Shown here one piece after another: positions 35,469 to 43,555 of a stretch of 64,000 nucleotides of DNA. Below the pieces are notes generated by a model. It had not been told where the DNA came from and did not search any database. It saw nothing but the letters and a program-made list of their open reading frames with translations. Numbering within the stretch: position 1 is the first letter of the stretch; each line of letters opens with the position of its first letter. The stretch is from Paenibacillus baekrokdamisoli. GTDB taxonomy: Bacteria; Bacillota; Bacilli; Paenibacillales; Paenibacillaceae. The DNA is taken from contig NZ_AP019308.1 of assembly GCF_003945345.1 (NCBI RefSeq), positions 3,596,001-3,660,000 on the forward strand, given 5' to 3'. The position numbers and the translations under genes were made by a program.

Positions 35469-36233
35469 ATGAGTAAGTTGAAGGGCAAGGTTGCATTAGT
35501 TACGGGCGCAAGCCGAGGGATTGGACGTGCCATTGCGATACGCTTGGCGCAAGAAGGTGCATTAGTAGCTGTTCATTATGGCAAGAACCGGGAAGCAGCA
35601 GAAGAAGTAGTTCGTGATATTGAGCGGAACGGAGGGTCAGCGTTTACGATTGGTAAGAAACTGGGTTCTTCAGAAAGTATAAAAGTTCTTTATAAGGCAT
35701 TGGATGAAGCATTAATAGAACGAACGGGTGACACTCACTTCGATATTCTAGTGAACAACGCAGGGATCGCCCTCTTAGCTCCCATTGAGGATACTACGGA
35801 AGAAGCTTTCGATGAAATCATGACAATTAATGTAAAAACACCGTTTTTCCTGACTCAACAAGCTTTGCCACGTTTACGAGACGAAGGTCGAATTATTAAC
35901 TTGTCGTCCGCTATAACAAGAATTTCCCTGCCTGCCATTCCCGCCTACAGCATGACCAAGGGGGCAATCAACACACTGACGCTCGCCTTATCCAACCAAC
36001 TCGGCCCACGTGGAATTACGATCAATGCAATCCAACCTGGGTTTGTTGCCACGGATATGAATGCCGCGATGCTGCAAGATCCTACTGGACAGAAATTCGG
36101 TGCCGACTTTTCTACCTTTGGAAGATGGGGGCAACCAGAAGATGTCGCGGATGTCGCCGCTTTTTTAGCCTCTCCTGACAGCCGCTGGGTAACCGGGCAA
36201 TTGATTGATGCTAGTGGAGGCTCTCATTTGTAA
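35469..36233 (+). CDS. Short-chain dehydrogenase/reductase (SDR)
   Basis: This 254-aa NAD(P)-dependent oxidoreductase has the nucleotide-binding motif TGASRGIGRAIA, the structural NNAG, catalytic Ser in INLSSAITRI, the YSMTKG catalytic Tyr/Lys pair and the C-terminal DASGG. It is a classical FabG-like SDR; the substrate is unknown. I use the ATG at 35469, nine bases after GAGGAG. An earlier in-frame ATG abuts that site. Confidence 0.93.
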   Translation: MSKLKGKVALVTGASRGIGRAIAIRLAQEGALVAVHYGKNREAAEEVVRDIERNGGSAFTIGKKLGSSESIKVLYKALDEALIERTGDTHFDILVNNAGIALLAPIEDTTEEAFDEIMTINVKTPFFLTQQALPRLRDEGRIINLSSAITRISLPAIPAYSMTKGAINTLTLALSNQLGPRGITINAIQPGFVATDMNAAMLQDPTGQKFGADFSTFGRWGQPEDVADVAAFLASPDSRWVTGQLIDASGGSHL

Positions 36234-36337
36234 AGTCATCCGGAAATATGGTTGATCTTTTTGAAATTCAAAGTATTATCCGGCCTCTTCCTGGGGCTGG
36301 ACTTTTTAATGTTGAATGGGAAGGAAAGTACAATTTT

Positions 36338-36354
36338 ACGGGCAGGATAGCATG
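36338..36354 (+). repeat. Cassette-boundary motif, site 2
   Basis: ACGGGCAGGATAGCATG lies between the SDR gene and the truncated VOC gene. A shortened relative, GAACCGGATAGTTGAAG, follows at about 36373-36390. Confidence 0.75.
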
Positions 36355-36417
36355 AAAAATTCTACTTTTGAGTGAACCGGATAGTTGAAGATCGATCGTT
36401 GATTAGGATGGACGGAA

Positions 36418-36759
36418 ATGATTATAATTAGTATCGAATCCAATATAGGTAATCTCGGATTCAAGGTACATTGGAAACGACCAGATAATAAAATGACTAT
36501 TCTTGCGCTTCCTTCAGGCCCATCCATTTTTCTGTGTGAAACGGAATTGCACCAGGGAATGATGTCTATCGTTATCGGTTTTGAAGCAGCGGATATTCGG
36601 AAGCTGCTATCCGATTTGCAGAGTAAAGGGGTGCAGATTGGGGAGATCAGAGGAAACGGAGGGGTAATCGAAGGAGAGATACTGGGAATGGATTTTGACT
36701 TCTTTGATCCCAGCGGAAATATGTTAGTGGCACATGCCACTCCAAAGTTTGTTGAGTAG
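36418..36759 (+). CDS. VOC-fold protein lacking the usual N-terminus
   Basis: This 113-aa frame reads as the second three-quarters of a VOC protein: LGFKVHW, LALPSGPSIFLCET, MSIVIGFEAADIRKLL and MDFDFFDPSGNMLVAHA. The usual first strand and helix (VPVSDxxxAxxFY) before LGF are missing. The start codon has no good ribosome binding site. It may be an N-terminally truncated remnant or a short natural form. It sits between motif sites 2 and 3, consistent with a decayed cassette. Confidence 0.55.
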   Translation: MIIISIESNIGNLGFKVHWKRPDNKMTILALPSGPSIFLCETELHQGMMSIVIGFEAADIRKLLSDLQSKGVQIGEIRGNGGVIEGEILGMDFDFFDPSGNMLVAHATPKFVE

Positions 36760-36828
36760 AGCCAGGTCCAGCGATCTCAGGGTGCAGTCAGCACGTTCAT
36801 CTATAGTGTCGTGATTCCTACTTATTCA

Positions 36829-36860
36829 AGCCCTCATCTTTCGTTAGTGGGGGCTATTTT
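36829..36860 (+). terminator. Terminator after the VOC remnant
   Basis: AGCCC pairs with GGGCT around a loop containing TCTTTCGTTAG, followed by ATTTT. Confidence 0.65.
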
Positions 36861-36901
36861 GCATTACCTTGCAACATCTTCTTTTGTAAGTAGTCATTAC
36901 G

Positions 36902-36925
36902 CGAACGGGCAGTTATGTTCAATTG
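36902..36925 (+). repeat. Cassette-boundary motif, site 3
   Basis: CGAACGGGCAGTTATGTTCA, then ATTGG. It lies between the VOC remnant and the lipoprotein gene; the right half diverges from the consensus. Confidence 0.65.
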
Positions 36926-37007
36926 GCACCCATTAAATGGCAACTTCAGGCTTGTTCTTGACGTATGTAAACATGGGAGTTAAAAATAGGAAAGGTGGCA
37001 ATCAATA

Positions 37008-37376
37008 ATGCTAAAGGTCAAGTTAGGACTGTTCTTGCTTGTGGTTGCCTTATTTTTCTCAGGCTGCGGTCCAAGCAAAACTGATGTTCTTGAAAAGTTA
37101 GTTTCAAAAAAAGAAAATCAGCTCAAAATGCAGATTTTCTCGGCTTCAAAAGATTGGGATTTCGAGGTAAATAAGGTGCATAATTCTGAACCAACTCTTC
37201 TTAAATACATTCAACAAGTAACTATTCATTCGGAGAACGATAAGTTGCAATGGTTAAAGATATTAGGTCTAGACGAGAAGAGCCCAGTTATCCTTATTTT
37301 TGATACCGAAAAAATGGTTTTCCACACAAATGACCCCGAGAAACTGAGGGAATTTGCCAAAAGTCTGGATAAGTAG
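37008..37376 (+). CDS. Small lipoprotein of unknown function
   Basis: This 122-aa protein has a lipoprotein signal (KLGLFLLVVALFFSGCG, lipid-modified Cys near residue 20). A compact alpha/beta domain follows, ending FDTEKMVFHTNDPEKLREF, which reads like a small fold with a terminal helix. I do not recognise the family. AAAGGTGG precedes the ATG. The next gene starts 28 nt later, so they are probably cotranscribed; both encode exported proteins. Confidence 0.75.
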   Translation: MLKVKLGLFLLVVALFFSGCGPSKTDVLEKLVSKKENQLKMQIFSASKDWDFEVNKVHNSEPTLLKYIQQVTIHSENDKLQWLKILGLDEKSPVILIFDTEKMVFHTNDPEKLREFAKSLDK

Positions 37377-37404
37377 CTGTTAAGCTAAAAGAGGGGGATG
37401 AAAG

Positions 37405-37929
37405 TTGAAATCTAACAGATTAAGAGTTCTTGCTCTTTTCTTAGGTCTATTGGTAATCATTTTGTTATTTTTTCTTTATATACCACCTGGGAATCGTGTA
37501 GTGGCTGACTTCGTTAGGAATACACGGCTTGAACAGTATGCAAAGATTATTGGAGTCAAGATTGAAAAAAAATACCCTCCCCAACCCAAAGTAATGGCTG
37601 GAACCGTTGATATCCCAACCACCCAAAGCACTTATTGTTGGGGGAAGTTGGGTTGTGCGGATTATGCAGGTGGGATAATTATGGTTAAAAATAAAATCAA
37701 AGCTATAGTATCGCCTGATACCCTTATCAAAATTAAGTATAACTATAGTACCTCTCCAAGCAAATTAACTGTTACACAGTTGGAGGAAAACAACAAATCC
37801 ATTCTCGTTCAACTATCAAATAATTGTTTTCAGGCACCAAAAGAAAGTGGCGTCTACTATTACGAAATTTCGGCATCTTGGCAGACTAAAGGCGATACGT
37901 CCTCTGTATTTGCAATAGAAGTGAAGTGA
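37405..37929 (+). CDS. Membrane-anchored exported protein of unknown function
   Basis: This 174-aa protein has an N-terminal anchor (VLALFLGLLVIILLFFLYI). An extracytoplasmic domain follows with two Cys close together (YCWGKLGCADYAGG) and a C-terminal beta-rich region (GVYYYEISASWQT, SSVFAIEVK) resembling an Ig-like fold. The start is TTG, preceded by GAGGGGGATG. No family is recognised. It is the second gene of the exported pair with the upstream lipoprotein. Confidence 0.72.
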   Translation: MKSNRLRVLALFLGLLVIILLFFLYIPPGNRVVADFVRNTRLEQYAKIIGVKIEKKYPPQPKVMAGTVDIPTTQSTYCWGKLGCADYAGGIIMVKNKIKAIVSPDTLIKIKYNYSTSPSKLTVTQLEENNKSILVQLSNNCFQAPKESGVYYYEISASWQTKGDTSSVFAIEVK

Positions 37930-37956
37930 GAAATTAAGCATCTATTCAACCGAGGG

Positions 37957-38213
37957 ACGGAACACGATAGTTGAATGAAAGCAGCCAAAACCGGTCCTTT
38001 TTGAGGAGGCCACTGAAGAACTTGTAGTTTTTCGAAGCAGCTATGAGAAACGAATAAAAAGACGACCCCCATTCCCATTTTTTGGGGTAGGGTCGTCTTT
38101 TCATTATTTAAGCAGGCTTGTATGGCTGCTTTCACTTTATTAACTTCAATATTCGCTTTAGATTAACCGTGAATATGGCCACAGCGCCTTGGAGCTCCAT
38201 GCCTAATAGACCC
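37957..38213 (-). repeat. 257-bp direct repeat, copy 1 (cassette motif plus transposase 3' remnant)
   Basis: This block begins with a motif variant (ACGGAACACGATAGTTGAA) and ends at CCTAATAGACCC. It is nearly identical to the block at 41.7 kb. Read on the minus strand it contains a C-terminal protein piece, GLLGMELQGAVAIFTVNLKR then ILKLIK-stop, that looks like the end of a DDE transposase (IS1182/IS5-like, uncertain). A terminator hairpin (AAAGACGACC/GGTCGTCTTT) follows. Both copies break off at the same internal base. Confidence 0.8.
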
Positions 38214-38322
38214 GAGGATGTCGCTATATCATACCCGTGCCTATGCTAAGGTTCGCTGTTCTTTGCTTCAATTTTGTAACGTTCCTTCGCTTTTTCTTTG
38301 AAGTATTCGCTTTCTTGGAACA

Positions 38323-39315
38323 TCATTTGTTCCGTATGCTCGTCGGATTCTGTTTTGCCAGTCCGGCATCCACCCTCTTCTCGCCGGGGAGCTCCAGCTT
38401 CGTTAACCCGGATTCGCTGACCTTGCCATCGTTAGATCCCTTGTAGCCCGTCTTTGTGAAAGTATGATCCAGACCGACGCGAGCGTATTCCTCCCAATAG
38501 AGAACCCCCGACATCCCCCAAGTGTGATAGAGGAACGGTTTTTGAATGATTGGAGCCGTCCCTCGCTGATCCTTGATGTTCTCCTCCAAGAAGTCCTTCA
38601 CCGAGTTGGCATGTTCAAGATGCGCCTGCCAGATGGCGACCGGGAAATCCTCCTGAATTTGAACCAAAGAGACGGTATCGCCATAAATGCTGTAAAAGCG
38701 AAGCACCTCGCCCTCTGGGAACAGGTATGCATGATCGTAAACCTCCGGCTCCAACGTAACGTCCAGTGGCTCCTGCAGGTAACGCGCCTGCTCCGACAAA
38801 CCCGCGGCCAGCTTCCGGGCGCTCGCCAGATCGCCTTCGTACAGCGTTTTCTGCTGAGCGGCACTTAGCGGCGAGCCGATCGAAACCGTGCGGCCGTCCC
38901 AGTTCACCCGATAACCGAACTGCTCGGACACCAAACGAAGCGGAACGTATACACGGTTGTTCACCAGCTTAAGCGAAGCGTTCACCTCCATCTGCCCTGC
39001 TTTTTGATTCCCTACGCCAGCCGGTACTAGAATTCCTTCCACCGTTGCCGACTTCTTCCCGACGGCCAAACGTAAGGTCACCGACCATTTTCGGACCGTC
39101 GCGGTTTGCGTCTTCGCATTCCACTCCACTTTCGCCCCGAGCGACTCCGCCACGGCGCGGATCGGCACGTACAAACTTCCTTGATCCATAATCGGCGCGG
39201 TATCGGTCTGAACGACGCGGTTCATGGCCACGATCCGGACCGGCTCTTCGCCAAACACGGACGTGGCGCCAAATACTGCAAACAGCACGACGGCAACAAA
39301 TTGCTTTTTCAACAA
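38323..39315 (-). CDS. Secreted protein with copper-amine-oxidase-N-type domain (paralogue)
   Basis: This 330-aa protein has a signal peptide (FVAVVLFAVFGATSVFGEEP). The stalk-type domain contains GSLYVPIRAVAESLGA and NRVYVPLRLVSEQFGY. The C-terminal half is similar to the protein at 25.1-26.0 kb (DLASARKLAAGLSE, FPEGEVLRFYSIYG). It is the only minus-strand gene among the accessory plus-strand genes and is visibly more GC-rich than its neighbours, suggesting separate arrival. The start is TTG with GGAGGG six bases upstream. The function is unknown; a cell-surface role is inferred. Confidence 0.8.
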   Translation of the reverse strand: MLKKQFVAVVLFAVFGATSVFGEEPVRIVAMNRVVQTDTAPIMDQGSLYVPIRAVAESLGAKVEWNAKTQTATVRKWSVTLRLAVGKKSATVEGILVPAGVGNQKAGQMEVNASLKLVNNRVYVPLRLVSEQFGYRVNWDGRTVSIGSPLSAAQQKTLYEGDLASARKLAAGLSEQARYLQEPLDVTLEPEVYDHAYLFPEGEVLRFYSIYGDTVSLVQIQEDFPVAIWQAHLEHANSVKDFLEENIKDQRGTAPIIQKPFLYHTWGMSGVLYWEEYARVGLDHTFTKTGYKGSNDGKVSESGLTKLELPGEKRVDAGLAKQNPTSIRNK

Positions 39316-39545
39316 AATCCCTCCAAAGTTAAGGAAATGGCCTACTGCTTTAACGTCGGACGGAAAGGAAAAGTTGCGTTCAACCTTGCGTCCGCGCCCC
39401 GGGTTCTTTCATTTGTTGATAAAGCTCCCAATATGATTTGATCTTCTCACGCAAGTTCGTGAATTCGCAGGATTTCATTCCCATAAAACATAGTCGTAAA
39501 GATAAGAAGTTAAGATTGGTAGTTTCGTCTGCTAGTTTACTACCT

Positions 39546-39590
39546 CATAAAATAAGGTCGACCAGAAAGATCTGGTGACCTTATAATACG
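39546..39590 (+). repeat. Hairpin paired with motif site 5 (copy 1 of two)
   Basis: AAGGTCGACCAGA-AAGA-TCTGGTGACCTT followed by ATAATACGA. The same hairpin (one base changed) occurs at 43560-43600, again directly before the motif, so hairpin and motif travel together. The stretch 39316-39545 shows no gene. Confidence 0.8.
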
Positions 39591-39609
39591 AACGGGCAGA
39601 ATAGCATGG
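39590..39609 (+). repeat. Cassette-boundary motif, site 5
   Basis: GAACGGGCAGAATAGCATGG, followed by a hairpin (GGAAGAATGAAACTCATTCC). Confidence 0.8.
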
Positions 39610-39660
39610 AAGAATGAAACTCATTCCATAATCTGTGGTGCTGCATCAGCAGCATGTATG

Positions 39661-39681
39661 GCTAACGGGCAGATTAGTATG
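39661..39681 (+). repeat. Cassette-boundary motif, site 6
   Basis: GCTAACGGGCAGATTAGTATG, 22 nt before the 57-aa gene. Confidence 0.75.
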
Positions 39682-39703
39682 TTGGTGAGGGGGCAGCAAC
39701 CTT

Positions 39704-39877
39704 ATGTACGAAAGATTACTTTTAGCAAGTGGAATGCCGCTTTTAATTATTTTTGGTTATCCTGCTCTTATGAAGACTGATAGTCCTGAATATTACAGGT
39801 ACGTCAGTTTTATGGGGCTCACTCTAATTTGTATATATTTTTTTATTAGATATAGACGTAATAAAAGAAAAGATTAA
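39704..39877 (+). CDS. 57-aa membrane protein, single-gene cassette
   Basis: The peptide starts MYERLLLASGMPLLIIFGYP and has a second hydrophobic stretch (VSFMGLTLICIYFFIRY), ending in a basic tail RRNKRKD. Two membrane helices are therefore predicted. GGGGGCAG lies about 8-14 bases upstream of the ATG. The gene is bounded by motif site 6 and by site 7, which begins one base after its stop. I do not recognise a family. It could be a toxin-like or immunity-like small membrane protein; nothing here proves that. Confidence 0.6.
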   Translation: MYERLLLASGMPLLIIFGYPALMKTDSPEYYRYVSFMGLTLICIYFFIRYRRNKRKD

Positions 39878-39900
39878 GCTAACGAGGAACGATAGCGTGG
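39878..39900 (+). repeat. Cassette-boundary motif, site 7
   Basis: GCTAACGAGGAACGATAGCG, then TGG, starting one base after the stop of the 57-aa gene. A short hairpin (CGATGGAACCGATTCATCG plus CTTGTTTT) follows. Confidence 0.7.
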
Positions 39901-39950
39901 CGATGGAACCGATTCATCGCTTGTTTTCATTGTAGGCACGGTTTGTTAAA

Positions 39951-39971
39951 CAAACGGGCATGATAGTTGAA
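39951..39971 (+). repeat. Cassette-boundary motif, site 8
   Basis: CAAACGGGCATGATAGTTGA, between the site-7 hairpin and the VOC gene. Confidence 0.7.
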
Positions 39972-40051
39972 AAAGGAACTTAAATTCATATCTCGAATAT
40001 CTAATGTAATCGGATAGCTAAAAATTTGATGACAGACAGGAGTTAGATACG

Positions 40052-40399
40052 ATGATAAAAGGTTTCGGAGGAATATTTTGGAGAACTAAGAATCTTGAAG
40101 TTATAAAAAAATGGTACAGTGAAGTATTGAAGATTGAAATAGAAAATTGGAATGGGACTGTGATAAAACCCCAATTAGGAAATGAGACTATCTTTTCTTT
40201 CTTTACCGAGAATGACAGTTATTTTCCAACAGAACAACAAGTGATGTTAAATTTCCAAGTACATAATCTAAACGAGACTATTAAGCATCTTGAACATATT
40301 GGTGTACCTCTTGCAAAGAACATAGAGATTAGTGAATTTGGAAAGTTTATTTGGATTGAAGATCCTGAAGGTCGACTGGTCGAGCTTTGGGAGAAATAA
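40052..40399 (+). CDS. VOC family protein
   Basis: This 115-aa protein of the glyoxalase/bleomycin-resistance fold has NLEVIKKWYSEVLKIEI (first helix), VMLNFQVHNLNETIKHLEHI and the closing IWIEDPEGRLVELWEK with the terminal metal-site-type Glu. A complete short VOC domain is present; the substrate is unknown. CAGGAG lies about nine bases before the ATG. It is bounded by motif sites 8 and 9. Confidence 0.85.
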   Translation: MIKGFGGIFWRTKNLEVIKKWYSEVLKIEIENWNGTVIKPQLGNETIFSFFTENDSYFPTEQQVMLNFQVHNLNETIKHLEHIGVPLAKNIEISEFGKFIWIEDPEGRLVELWEK

Positions 40400-40422
40400 C
40401 GAGTTGTAATTCATTTGCTATT

Positions 40423-40450
40423 GAGCTCACGGAGAACGTTAGTTAATTGA
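40423..40450 (+). repeat. Cassette-boundary motif, site 9, with terminator hairpin
   Basis: This variant reads GAGCTCACGGAGAACGTTAG, then TTAATTGA. A terminator-like hairpin (GGAGCAG...CTGCTCC plus ATTTTT, 40456-40489) and a degenerate second half (AGCTAAAGCGCAGAAATGCG, from 40495) follow. This is the fullest example of motif-hairpin-motif. Confidence 0.65.
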
Positions 40451-40625
40451 ACCAAGGAGCAGTTTGCCGTCAGCAGCTGCTCCATTTTTCATTAAGCTAA
40501 AGCGCAGAAATGCGTAATAAAAGGCGCGGGATCTTCAATAATCAGGATATTTTATTTACTAATTGTGGCAACATAGATACTCCAGTAAATAAATAATAAA
40601 TCATAATGATTTCATGGAGGAGAAT

Positions 40626-41066
40626 ATGGCTGATATCATTTTAGACAATATCAAGATTACAGTAGAGTCGAATGACACTGATTACAATGAGGTGTGTGAT
40701 CATTTATATGAGTACAATGTTCGTGCAACAAATGGTTTACTCAAAAAACCTGGCAAGGATATTAATTTATATTTAAAAGATGAATCAGGCAAAGTCGTGG
40801 GTGGTTTGTTTTGTGAAACTTGGTCTTACGGTTTGTATATTGATGTTTTCTGGATAGCTGATGAATATAGGCACAAAGGACATGGTAAAGTCATGATAAC
40901 TGAAGCTGAGAGACGAGGAAAAGAACTTGGGTGTATATTTGCTCATACTTGTACTTTTACGTATCAATCCCCGGAATTTTATAAGAAAATGGGCTATGAG
41001 GTTTTTGGGGTTAATGATGAATACCCGGATGGAATAAAACAATTTTTTTTGAAGAAGAAATTGTAG
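40626..41066 (+). CDS. GNAT-family N-acetyltransferase
   Basis: This 146-aa protein has a single GNAT domain. LYIDVFWIADEYRHKGHGKVM contains the acetyl-CoA-binding R/Q-x-x-G-x-G/A type loop, and FYKKMGYEVFG forms the terminal strand-helix. It resembles small GNATs of unknown substrate. The ATG at 40626 follows GGAGG by five bases. It is transcribed in the same direction as the next GNAT gene, 36 nt downstream. Confidence 0.85.
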   Translation: MADIILDNIKITVESNDTDYNEVCDHLYEYNVRATNGLLKKPGKDINLYLKDESGKVVGGLFCETWSYGLYIDVFWIADEYRHKGHGKVMITEAERRGKELGCIFAHTCTFTYQSPEFYKKMGYEVFGVNDEYPDGIKQFFLKKKL

Positions 41067-41102
41067 TGTTCCATATACAATTCCAGAATGGAGATACCTT
41101 AA

Positions 41103-41675
41103 ATGAATGCAAACTTATCCTCGATGCGATTAGAAACTGAACGTCTGGTAGTACGGCCTTATATCGAAAGTGATCTCATCGAATCGTTTGAACTCATGCA
41201 AAATCCAGAACTTTTCACTTACATGCATATGAGCGTAATGCCATTGGAAGATTACAAGGGTTTATTTCGTTGGTTGATCGAAAGTTACAATACCCCATTC
41301 GACCAACCGTTTAAATATTCATTTGCTATTCGTAGCAAGGCGACAGGTGCTTTCGTTGGTTGGTGCGGTGTAGGTCTTCTCGACTTTAGCGCACCAGATA
41401 ATGAATTGTATTATTTAATCGGCCGAGATTATTGGGGCAACGGTTATGCGTCCGAAGCAGCAATGGCATTAACTACTTATGCATTCGATGTAATTGGGCT
41501 GGAACGATTATATGCAAAGGCAGATTCACAGAACGCAGCTTCACTTCGTATATTCACGAAGCTCGGCTTTGAGTTCGACTGCGTCCTGACAGGTTTGACA
41601 GAAGATAATCAAGATTGTAATGGTGAATTGAAGTACGTATTGACTAAAGAACGTTACAAAGCTAAGAGAGTGTAA
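41103..41675 (+). CDS. GNAT-family acetyltransferase, RimJ/RimL type
   Basis: This 190-aa protein starts with the RimJ/RimL-type entry RLETERLVVRPYIESD. IGRDYWGNGYASEAAMALTTY is the acetyl-CoA loop, and LERLYAKADSQNAASLRIFTKLGFE is the classical end of the domain. These enzymes acetylate protein N-termini or small amines including drugs; the substrate is unknown. A terminator 12 nt downstream closes the two-gene unit. Confidence 0.9.
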   Translation: MNANLSSMRLETERLVVRPYIESDLIESFELMQNPELFTYMHMSVMPLEDYKGLFRWLIESYNTPFDQPFKYSFAIRSKATGAFVGWCGVGLLDFSAPDNELYYLIGRDYWGNGYASEAAMALTTYAFDVIGLERLYAKADSQNAASLRIFTKLGFEFDCVLTGLTEDNQDCNGELKYVLTKERYKAKRV

Positions 41676-41686
41676 TGAGACCTATC

Positions 41687-41715
41687 AAGCTGCCTACTCG
41701 TTTGGCAGCTTTTTC
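41687..41715 (+). terminator. Terminator after the GNAT pair
   Basis: AAGCTGCC pairs with GGCAGCTT around TACTCGTTT and is followed by TTT. The motif variant GCTAACGGAACACGATAGTTG (site 10) begins two bases later. Confidence 0.88.
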
Positions 41716-41720
41716 CGCTA

Positions 41721-41977
41721 ACGGAACACGATAGTTGATGAAAGCAGCCATAACCGGTCCTTTTTGAGGAGGCCACTGAAGAACTTGTAGTTTTTCGAAG
41801 CAGCTATGAGAAATGAATAAAAAGACGACCTTCATTCCCATTTTTGGGGGGTGAGGGTCGTCTTTTCATTATTTAAGCAGGCTTGTATGGCTGCTTTTAC
41901 TTTATTAACTTCAATATTCGCTTTAGATTAACGTGAATATGGCCACAGCGCCTTGGAGCTCCATGCCTAATAGACCC
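41721..41977 (-). repeat. 257-bp direct repeat, copy 2
   Basis: This is nearly identical to the block at 37.96 kb, with the same two ends. It begins in the motif variant at site 10 and ends at CCTAATAGACCC. The transposase-tail reading on the minus strand has a one-base deletion here (TTCACGTTAATC against TTCACGGTTAATC). The two copies flank 3.5 kb containing the stalk protein, the 57-aa gene, the VOC gene and both GNAT genes. Confidence 0.85.
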
Positions 41978-42156
41978 AGCTTACATTCCTGAAGGGTGCC
42001 CTATGGCAGCCCTTACTCAACTATTCCAGCTAATAGCTTGTCAATATTTAATTATTAATGAACAAAACGAAGGATGCTATACTGATAAAAGGATATGACA
42101 AATAACCGTCCCACAGATATTGGGAAGGTTTTCCTCCATATCTAAGCGCTGCATAT

Positions 42157-43359
42157 TCAGTCTAGGATGAATGCTTCTTTCTTGGTCAAAATCGCAAAAA
42201 TCCAGTGGAGCAGTTTATTTGCACACGCGATCACAGCTACTTTAAACAGTTTTCCCTCTGCACGCTTTTTATCGTAATAAGCTCTTATTCTTTTGTTACG
42301 TGAGCCTTTCAGACCACACCTTACAGCTTGATATAAGGCTGTCCGAAGCCTCCTAGAACCGCGTTTGGTGATTTTATTTCGTGTTGCTGTAAACTTGCCG
42401 GAAGCAAACACACTTGGATCAATACCGGCAAACGCAACCAGTTTCTTGGCGTGATCGAACCGATCAATTTCCCCGATTTCAGCTAAAATTGTTGCAGCAA
42501 TTTTGGTGCCAATGCCGGGTATCGATTGGACTAAATCATACTCTTGTAATTCTTCAGCCAGAGCCTCTATGGATTGATCAAGTTTCGCTAGATGCTCTTG
42601 GTATTGAAGAAGTAAGTTAATGAGCAATTCTAAGGCAATTAAATGACTCGGAAAAGCAGTCTCCCTAAAGGGATTTCGCTCTGCTGCAGCTATTAGCTTC
42701 TGTGCCCGTTCCAGCGACCACCGGTTAGAGTTGACATGTCCCACAAGGTGCTGTATCCGAACCGTTACGTCGTTCTCAGACATGGCCAGCACCGATTGAG
42801 ACGTTGGGTATAGAGCCAGGAAACGGAGTGACACCTTCGAATAAAGGTCGCCAAACACGCCATGATATTCCGGAAAGACCTGATCTAACACCGCCTGAAA
42901 CTGCAGCTTTGCTTGGACATACATACCCGTCAGAGACTCATATTGCCGAGTCAGGTAACGGAGATTCATCAGATACTGACCCCGCTTTTTGTAAGGCTCC
43001 AGCTCTTCTTTGTAGAACATTTCCCCCAGTTGATACGCATCAGCAACATCCGTTTTCACCTTGCGTAATTGGCTCTTTTTTGCTTGGTGTGAAAGGAACG
43101 GATTGATTATAATGTACAGATACGGATGCTCATCCAGGAACTGAATGACCGGGCTGTGATAATGGCCCGTTGCTTCTAATACAACGGCCGGACGCTGCCT
43201 AGTAAAGGACTCCAAGTCTTGAAGATAACGGAGGAAGGACGCTAATCCGTCAAGATCGTGCTTAAACCGGAAGGTCTTTCCGTAGGGCGTTCCCCGATCT
43301 GAAAAAGCTTGTGCATGACTTTCTCCTTTAGATACATCCAATCCAATGACAGGGTTCAT
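42157..43359 (-). CDS. IS110-family transposase (DEDD recombinase)
   Basis: This 400-aa transposase has an N-terminal RuvC-like DEDD domain: IGLDVSKGESHAQAF with the first Asp, VVLEATGHYHSPV with Glu, and KVKTDVADAYQLGEM with the later Asp pair. The C-terminal Transposase_20 domain has IPGIGTKIAATILAEIG and FAGIDPSVFASGKFT, whose Ser is in the position of the recombinase serine. It is full-length with no frameshift, so the element could be active. It is the only complete transposase in the window. Confidence 0.95.
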   Translation of the reverse strand: MNPVIGLDVSKGESHAQAFSDRGTPYGKTFRFKHDLDGLASFLRYLQDLESFTRQRPAVVLEATGHYHSPVIQFLDEHPYLYIIINPFLSHQAKKSQLRKVKTDVADAYQLGEMFYKEELEPYKKRGQYLMNLRYLTRQYESLTGMYVQAKLQFQAVLDQVFPEYHGVFGDLYSKVSLRFLALYPTSQSVLAMSENDVTVRIQHLVGHVNSNRWSLERAQKLIAAAERNPFRETAFPSHLIALELLINLLLQYQEHLAKLDQSIEALAEELQEYDLVQSIPGIGTKIAATILAEIGEIDRFDHAKKLVAFAGIDPSVFASGKFTATRNKITKRGSRRLRTALYQAVRCGLKGSRNKRIRAYYDKKRAEGKLFKVAVIACANKLLHWIFAILTKKEAFILD

Positions 43360-43555
43360 TCAACCACTCCTGATCTGATATTCGCCGGCAACCCCTAGCC
43401 TTCTTGTCGTCCACAGTATCGCTTGTTATCCGGGATCTCTGTCCCAACCAGCCTAATCATGGTTTAACAAGTAGGGGGGATGAACGGAATAGCTCTCGGG
43501 ATCCAAGTCCCACGGGCAGAAACGTTCGATCCCCGACTACCGTAATCTTATGACC
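43360..43555 (-). ncRNA. Candidate bridge RNA region of the IS110 element
   Basis: About 195 nt of non-coding DNA precede the transposase start on its own strand. They contain several hairpin-forming stretches (GGGACAGAGATCCC; GGGGATCGAACGTTTCTGCCC with GGGACTTGGATCCC). In IS110-group elements this side encodes the bridge RNA that pairs with target and donor DNA. The length and place fit; the two loops are not assigned. Confidence 0.45.

Noticed and set aside
37860..38135. A 91-codon minus-strand frame across the first 257-bp repeat.
   Set aside because: It reads through a terminator hairpin and is broken by an indel in the second copy; it is not a gene.
42004..42037. A reverse-oriented, degenerate boundary motif (AGCTGGAATAGTTGAGTAAG on the minus strand).
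   Set aside because: Several mismatches to the motif and opposite orientation; possible but not counted among the sites.
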